Source of the DNA: Deltaproteobacteria bacterium
GTDB taxonomy: Bacteria; Desulfobacterota; DSM-4660; Desulfatiglandales; HGW-15
Assembly (NCBI GenBank): GCA_030671095.1
Contig: DAOVAK010000012.1
Coordinates: 1 to 17,707 of the forward strand
Direction: 5' to 3'
DNA: 17,707 bases
This document shows positions 14,103 to 17,707 of the stretch, piece after piece. Below the pieces are notes generated by a model, which saw only the letters and a list, made by a program, of their open reading frames with translations, did not search any database and was not told the origin of the DNA. Position 1 is the first letter of the stretch, and every line of letters starts with the position of its first letter. Position numbers and translations under genes: made by a program.

Positions 14103-14170
14103 CGTATTCCCTCCTTTCTGTATTGTTTATATTTTTTCTGTATTGTTTCTGTTTTTTTATGCCTCCGCAT
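14099..14170 (-). CDS. Putative 23-codon Lys/Arg-rich leader peptide overlapping livK
   Basis: From the ATG at 14170 a 23-residue basic peptide (beginning MRRHKKTETIQ) ends in a TGA that overlaps the livK ATG as ATGA, the arrangement used for translational coupling. An AAGAAGG stretch 8 nt upstream could serve as ribosome-binding site. The frame stays open further upstream to a near-perfect AAGGAGGTGA at 14205-14196, but the codon at the proper distance (14191-14189) is ATC, not ATG. Coding is unproven; the A-rich composition alone could produce this frame. Confidence 0.25.
   Translation of the reverse strand: MRRHKKTETIQKKYKQYRKEGIR
14115..14148. repeat. Two 14-bp direct repeats with 20-bp period before livK
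   Basis: TTTCTGTATTGTTT occurs at 14115-14128 and exactly again at 14135-14148, with a shortened third copy beginning at about 14146. The 20-bp period puts the copies nearly two helical turns apart. They sit immediately upstream of the livK ribosome-binding site. They could be operator half-sites or a replication-slippage duplication. Confidence 0.45.
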
Positions 14171-14229
14171 TTTTGCTGCCTTCTTTGCGATGTTTTCACC
14201 TCCTTCCACACTTGCAGTAAACAGTTAAC

Positions 14230-15297
14230 CTATTCTATAGCGTACTTGAAAGGCCAGTGCCTGAACCGGGATTTGAGCACCTCCCAGGTGTGAGCCAGAC
14301 CTCTGGGCTCGAAAATAAGGAAGAGGACAACCACCAGGGCCCAACTTATAATCGCTAAGGCTGGACCGATCTTGGGTGCATTAAGGGGTGATACCATGCC
14401 ACCCAGGATTGGGCTTACAAAAGTCACCACCTCCCTTATAATTCTCAGAGATACAACGCCGAAAACGGGTCCAACCGTGGTCCCCATTCCACCGACAATC
14501 AGACACCCCAGATACCAGATAGATATGTCAATATGAAACTGCATCGGGTTTACGCTCCGGTAGTAAGTCGCATGCAAGGCGCCGGCAATACCGGCATAGA
14601 AGCAGCCGATGGCGAAGGCATAAAGTTTGTATCTTGGTACGTTGATGCCTATAACCTCACTTGCCAGGTCGTTATCCCTGATGGCAACAAAGGCTCGCCC
14701 CAATCGGCACCGAACGAGATTCCTGGCAAAAAATGTCATGAGCACCGTGAGCACTATGACCACATAGTAGAAAGCTTCATTTTGTCTGAAGTCGATGCCC
14801 CCTAACTCAGGACGATTAACTCTTATGCCACTCACGGCGTGGAAATAGTCGGGAAAGGCGTGGTTAAAAAATGCTACGATTATGAACTGGGCCGCAAGAG
14901 TGCTCATGGCCAGATAGAGCATCTTGAGTCGGAAGGAAGGGAGGCCAAAGAGCACGCCGACTGCGGCGGCAGCAATGCCGGCCAAGGGCACGGTTGCCCA
15001 GAAGTTCCAGTGGAAGGAATCCATAAGCACGGATGTGGCGTAGGCGCCCACAGCCACGAATGCCTGGTGACCTATGGAAATCTGACCGGCATAACCCGTA
15101 AGGATGTTGAGCCCAAGAACAGCAATCAAAGGTATCCCGGTCAGGATCATGAAGCCCAAAAAGTAGGAGCCGGCAAAAAGTGGCAACAGGGCCAAAAGAA
15201 TCAGAAAGCCTATGAGTACTGCCCACTGGGGGCCGGTACGGACAATAGCCATGTCCTGTTCATATTGGACATCAAAAACACCAGCCGGTCGATCCAT
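14230..15297 (-). CDS. livM: Branched-chain amino acid ABC transporter permease LivM
   Basis: The 355-residue inner-membrane permease has about eight to ten hydrophobic helices. The LivM hallmarks are visible: GLNILTGYAGQISIGHQAF (about 63-81) after the first helices, a YLAMSTLA motif, and the cytoplasmic coupling segment GRAFVAIRDNDLASEVIGIN, which contacts the ATPases. Near the C-terminus are GGMGTTVGPVFG and FEPRGL. It forms the transport channel with LivH. The gene starts 7 bp after the livH stop with only a weak AGAGAAAA ribosome-binding site, consistent with coupling to livH. The first about 25 residues are a polar cytoplasmic extension. Confidence 0.93.
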   Translation of the reverse strand: MDRPAGVFDVQYEQDMAIVRTGPQWAVLIGFLILLALLPLFAGSYFLGFMILTGIPLIAVLGLNILTGYAGQISIGHQAFVAVGAYATSVLMDSFHWNFWATVPLAGIAAAAVGVLFGLPSFRLKMLYLAMSTLAAQFIIVAFFNHAFPDYFHAVSGIRVNRPELGGIDFRQNEAFYYVVIVLTVLMTFFARNLVRCRLGRAFVAIRDNDLASEVIGINVPRYKLYAFAIGCFYAGIAGALHATYYRSVNPMQFHIDISIWYLGCLIVGGMGTTVGPVFGVVSLRIIREVVTFVSPILGGMVSPLNAPKIGPALAIISWALVVVLFLIFEPRGLAHTWEVLKSRFRHWPFKYAIE

Positions 15298-15304
15298 TTT
15301 TTCT

Positions 15305-16171
15305 CTACAGCCTTTCTATCCGCACCAGTCCGAAGAGACCGTACGGCTTTACTATCAAAATGAAGAGCAAGATAATAAAAGGTATGACATCGGCCAGGGC
15401 AGGGCTAAAGTACCCTCTGACCAATGCCTGGAGCACGCCCAATCCCATGCCGGCTACTATGGCTCCCGCAATGGAGTCAAGGCCTCCAAAAAGCACAACC
15501 GCCAATGCCCCAATCAATGACGAATACATTAAGTAGTGAACACCGCTTACCGCGCCCAAGAAGAGCCCGGCCACGACACTTAACATTCCTGCAAGGACCC
15601 AGCTAAGGCTGAAAACGCCTCTCACCGGCAGTCCCAGGCTCTGAGCAACCTGATGGTCCTCGGCCGTAGCCCTCATCACCCTGCCCATGAGAGTCCGCCA
15701 ATAGAAGAAACTAAATGCGGCAAAGGCCACTATCGATATTCCGATGCCCCATAGAAGCTCGTGGACTATCACCACTTCACCCAACTTGACGGTTTCACCG
15801 GGGAAGTTCACCGGCATGTCATACCCAAATGTTCCCCACGCTAAAATGTTTACCCCCTCGATAACATGGGCCAGCATAATGGTCAGCACAAAGGCAGTAA
15901 AGAGGGGTTGTCCAATCAATGGGCGCATGAGCAGCCTCTCTATGCCCAGCCCGAGGAGCACTCCAAAGGCCAGCCCGGCTATCATCCCGGCCACCACTCC
16001 GAACATGCCGATAAGGGTCACCAGCATAAATGCCCCGAGCGTTACCATCCATCCCTGGGCTATATTAAATACCTTCGTGGACTTGTAGATGATAACAATA
16101 CCCAGGGCAATAAGCGTGTACATGCCGCCGAAAAACAGGCCTCCGACAATGAACTGCAGGAAATAATCCAC
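15305..16171 (-). CDS. livH: Branched-chain amino acid ABC transporter permease LivH
   Basis: The 288-residue permease starts with GTG at 16171, supported by AAAGGAA 6 nt upstream. It has about eight hydrophobic helices. LivH motifs are visible: GGLFFGGMYTLIALGI and FNIAQGWMVTLGAF near the N-terminus, the coupling segment MRATAEDHQVAQSLGL, the LFGGLDSIAGAIVAGMGLG stretch, and a C-terminal VKPYGLFG. It partners LivM in the membrane and is driven by LivG and LivF. It follows the putative lipoprotein gene by 20 bp and precedes livM by 7 bp, so all three are likely on one transcript. Confidence 0.93.
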   Translation of the reverse strand: MDYFLQFIVGGLFFGGMYTLIALGIVIIYKSTKVFNIAQGWMVTLGAFMLVTLIGMFGVVAGMIAGLAFGVLLGLGIERLLMRPLIGQPLFTAFVLTIMLAHVIEGVNILAWGTFGYDMPVNFPGETVKLGEVVIVHELLWGIGISIVAFAAFSFFYWRTLMGRVMRATAEDHQVAQSLGLPVRGVFSLSWVLAGMLSVVAGLFLGAVSGVHYLMYSSLIGALAVVLFGGLDSIAGAIVAGMGLGVLQALVRGYFSPALADVIPFIILLFILIVKPYGLFGLVRIERL

Positions 16172-16191
16172 GTTGAGTTCCTTTCTCAGTC

Positions 16192-16863
16192 CTATTCTGT
16201 CACATCAATTTTCCAGTTTTTGACGGATGTGCACTGGACCTTGATATAATACTGACCTGGTCCTTTAAAGACCTTAGTACCCGTTCCGGGGCCCACCGTG
16301 GTCGCATCAACGAAGTTTTCGGTTTGCCCCCTGGGATAAACCGCTATCATTTGCCCACCCCACGAACCCTTGGGTTCCATCGCATAGGTGAGTTTGAACT
16401 CTTTCCCCCGAATTTTGAAAGGCTTTGTGGTCGTATCTGTGCCTCCAGAAAATGTAGCCGGCGATGTGAGCGGCTCGCTGACTCCCGCTCGGACAACCTC
16501 CACTTGCCAATTAGCAATCTTCTTGGCCCTGACCTTGATATAGTACCTACCCTTCCCCTTGTAGAGATAGGTGCTGCCACTGCCCTCCGGCAAGGGGGAG
16601 CTAACAACCATTTCGGTATAGTTGACTTTGTCTCCCTCCGGATACACGTATAGGACAAAGTTGTACCCCCTCTTCACTGCAGCTTTATATTTCCAGTTGA
16701 TCTGCCATTCCTTGGTGTTTATGTTAAACGGATTGCCGGTAAGGCCTTTGGAACCACTCAGAAAGACAGGCCCCAAGGGTTCGGGTGCCACCCCCAGATG
16801 GGCACAGGAAAAAGTTCCCAGCAAAAATAGTAACCCGCAGCTGATAAAAAAGATCTTTCTCAT
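16192..16863 (-). CDS. Putative lipoprotein with two tandem beta-rich domains, first gene of the Liv operon
   Basis: From the ATG at 16863, preceded by an excellent AAAGGAGGAGG, the product has 223 residues. The N-terminus is a signal peptide ending LGTFSC, with Cys20 as a plausible but non-ideal lipidation site. The rest consists of two similar domains of about 90 residues (about 31-124 and 135-222). Each has an NPF/KPFxI opening followed by a W- or F-containing strand, a VYP strand and a GxYYIKV...NWxxxV ending. I do not recognise a named family, but such repeats suggest small beta-sandwich domains exposed in the periplasm or at the outer membrane. Its position ahead of livH in a probable single operon suggests a role in substrate capture or envelope attachment for the transporter. 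Confidence 0.78.
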   Translation of the reverse strand: MRKIFFISCGLLFLLGTFSCAHLGVAPEPLGPVFLSGSKGLTGNPFNINTKEWQINWKYKAAVKRGYNFVLYVYPEGDKVNYTEMVVSSPLPEGSGSTYLYKGKGRYYIKVRAKKIANWQVEVVRAGVSEPLTSPATFSGGTDTTTKPFKIRGKEFKLTYAMEPKGSWGGQMIAVYPRGQTENFVDATTVGPGTGTKVFKGPGQYYIKVQCTSVKNWKIDVTE

Positions 16864-16898
16864 TTTAACCTCCTCCTTTCTGCTTATGTTTTTGGTTT

Positions 16899-16979
16899 GG
16901 GCTCCCGGCGCACCGACTGTTGCACATAGCACACAGTCGTGCCTGAGCCCTGTTTGTTAACGATCTCACCTCCCAGGGC
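16899..16979 (-). promoter_or_regulatory. Structured leader RNA with mutually exclusive pairings, upstream of the lipoprotein gene
   Basis: In the transcript GGGCTC (16950-16945) pairs with GAGCCC (16904-16899) around an inner stem of GCAC-GACTGT (16942-16933) with ACAGTC-G-GTGC (16920-16910, one bulge), capped by a 3-bp TGC/GCA helix. The same region can pair differently: CAGGGC (16952-16947) is complementary to GCCCTG further upstream (16979-16974) and overlaps the first stem by four bases. It ends about 20 nt before the ribosome-binding site and has no T-tract, so translational or processing control fits better than termination. It matches no riboswitch class I recognise. Confidence 0.45.
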
Positions 16980-17017
16980 CAAAGATTTTCTCGTTCAAGA
17001 AAAACTAACCCTGGATA

Positions 17018-17315
17018 CCCCGTGCGGAAGCACGGGGAGGAAAGGGTTACCTTAGTATCCCACCCAAATATTCTGTTGGACAGAAGGCGAGAGTTCTTAA
17101 AAGCGCCGCTGCAAAAGAGATCTTTCTGAGATACCCAGAGGTAAAGAGAGAACTGTGGGGCGGCGAATTCTGGGAAGATGGATATTCTGTCAGGACGGTT
17201 CAAGACAAAGTCACCAGCGAAACGATAAGGTAACATATCCGGTGCCATAGGCATGAGGAAAAAACTCCTAAACAGTTAGAACTTACTTTCTAATGCCCAG
17301 TGCGGAAGCACAGGG
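17018..17315 (+). mobile_element. Decayed IS200/IS605-type element with hairpin ends
   Basis: Two related hairpins bound the element: CCCCGTGC-GGAA-GCACGGGG at 17018-17037 (perfect 8-bp stem) and CCCAGTGC-GGAA-GCACAGGG at 17296-17315 (one A-A mismatch). Between them lies the C-terminal part of a TnpA transposase reading on the plus strand. Subterminal hairpins, no long terminal inverted repeats and a Y1 transposase are the hallmarks of IS200/IS605. At about 300 bp, with half the gene missing, it is non-autonomous. Exact tips outside the hairpins cannot be fixed. It interrupts the leader of the minus-strand Liv operon. Confidence 0.72.
17042..17293 (+). pseudogene. tnpA: Remnant of IS200-family transposase TnpA (C-terminal half)
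   Basis: The plus-strand frame reads LSIPPKYSVGQKARVLKSAA and later WGGEFWEDGYSVRTV and ends KQLELTF. This is the order and spacing of the second half of IS200 TnpA, a single-strand DNA transposase. The N-terminal half with the HUH metal-binding histidines is missing; homology begins right after the left hairpin. At 17231-17233 an in-frame TAA stands where the family has Lys or Arg before the catalytic tyrosine, and the next codon is CAT (His) where the tyrosine (TAT/TAC) is expected. The gene therefore cannot encode an active enzyme. I recognised the family from conserved sequence; a database search was not possible. Confidence 0.78.
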
Positions 17316-17382
17316 TTCTTTAGTTCGGTTAGGATGTTTGGTTTCCTTGAGAACGTAAGGCAAGGTCGGTTTCTTAACTAAG

Positions 17383-17411
17383 CTTATAATTTATTAATTT
17401 TTTGATGTCAA
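17383..17411 (-). promoter_or_regulatory. Strong sigma-70-type promoter of the Liv operon
   Basis: On the minus strand a perfect TTGACA (17411-17406) is followed after exactly 17 bp by TATAAG (17388-17383), in AT-rich surroundings. The predicted start near 17376 leaves a leader of about 510 nt before the lipoprotein gene at 16863. It is the best promoter match I see in the window. Confidence 0.65.
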
Positions 17412-17707
17412 GTCCTTTTTCCAGTCTTTTTTGAAATCCGAAATCCCATTTCATAACCATCTCCAAGTGGTTGAAATTGATCGGCAAATTTATTTTTTCT
17501 GGGAGGGACTATAGGTCGAATTGGTTGAGTTGATAAGGTCATCCTTTTTCCAGGAAGGGGTATAGTAAAATTAGGCTCGTGTGTAAAGGATGAGAGTTCA
17601 TCAAATCGGGCGGACACAATAGACCAAGATGTTGTGGTATCAATGAGCGCCCAACCATAACATAATACATGTTATTTGATCTTGACATACAACCATAATT
17701 TTCCTAA
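17412..17707. other. Unassigned sequence upstream of the Liv promoter
   Basis: I see no recognisable gene. A minus-strand open frame (17408-17617, 69 codons from a GTG, rich in Pro and Lys) has no ribosome-binding site, resembles no family I know and ends inside the -35 box of the promoter. It may be the 3' end of an eroded gene, since the frame stays open upstream to a stop near 17670. CAACCATAA occurs twice (17652-17660 and 17690-17698). A plus-strand TTGACA at 17682-17687 could belong to a promoter pointing out of the window. Confidence 0.3.

Noticed and set aside
16865..17254. A 129-codon minus-strand open frame upstream of the lipoprotein gene
   Set aside because: It is antisense to the IS200 transposase remnant and runs through the hairpins and the leader stem-loop. 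It has no ribosome-binding site and no family resemblance.
17682..17687. Plus-strand TTGACA as a promoter
   Set aside because: The position of its -10 box falls at the window end, so it cannot be judged.

Overview
All recognisable functional genes lie on the minus strand, so they read from high to low coordinates. The gene set suggests an anaerobic Desulfobacterota-type (deltaproteobacterial) bacterium. It includes a branched-chain amino acid (Liv) ABC transporter with an embedded acyl-CoA ligase, a leucine dehydrogenase, several NosL-like proteins and a NosL-cytochrome c fusion. The taxonomy is inferred from gene content only.

Right part (about 17700 to 8957): a strong sigma-70-type promoter (17383-17411) faces left. 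It is followed by a leader of roughly 510 nt that carries a decayed IS200/IS605-type element and, just before the first gene, an elaborate stem-loop with a possible alternative pairing. The genes then run: a putative lipoprotein with two repeated beta-rich domains, LivH, LivM, LivK, LivG, a long-chain acyl-CoA synthetase-like ligase and LivF. A probable terminator sits behind livK, and a candidate promoter sits between livK and livG. This looks like an uptake system for branched-chain amino acids or similar carboxylates coupled to CoA activation.

Middle and left part (8938 to 1011): nine closely packed genes start only 18 bp after livF. They encode two paralogous FtsX/MacB-type ABC permeases, one LolD/MacB-type ATPase, a NosL-like membrane-anchored protein, a NosL-cytochrome c fusion, a classical NosL protein, a small membrane-anchored protein, a polytopic membrane protein with cysteine motifs, and a NosL-like domain fused to a periplasmic substrate-binding domain. 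No nitrous oxide reductase gene is present. I read this as a probable envelope system for acquiring or delivering a metal (copper by analogy with NosL) or handling thiol/heme redox. It is the best candidate here for an undescribed system. Promoter and hairpin signals around the NosL-cytochrome c gene suggest it may be expressed separately.

Left edge (313 to 1): the N-terminal 104 residues of a leucine dehydrogenase, running out of the window. The 700-bp gap before it holds palindromes and inverted TTGGAAT-type repeats but no convincing gene. A 15-bp sequence in this gap recurs exactly in the livK-livG gap.
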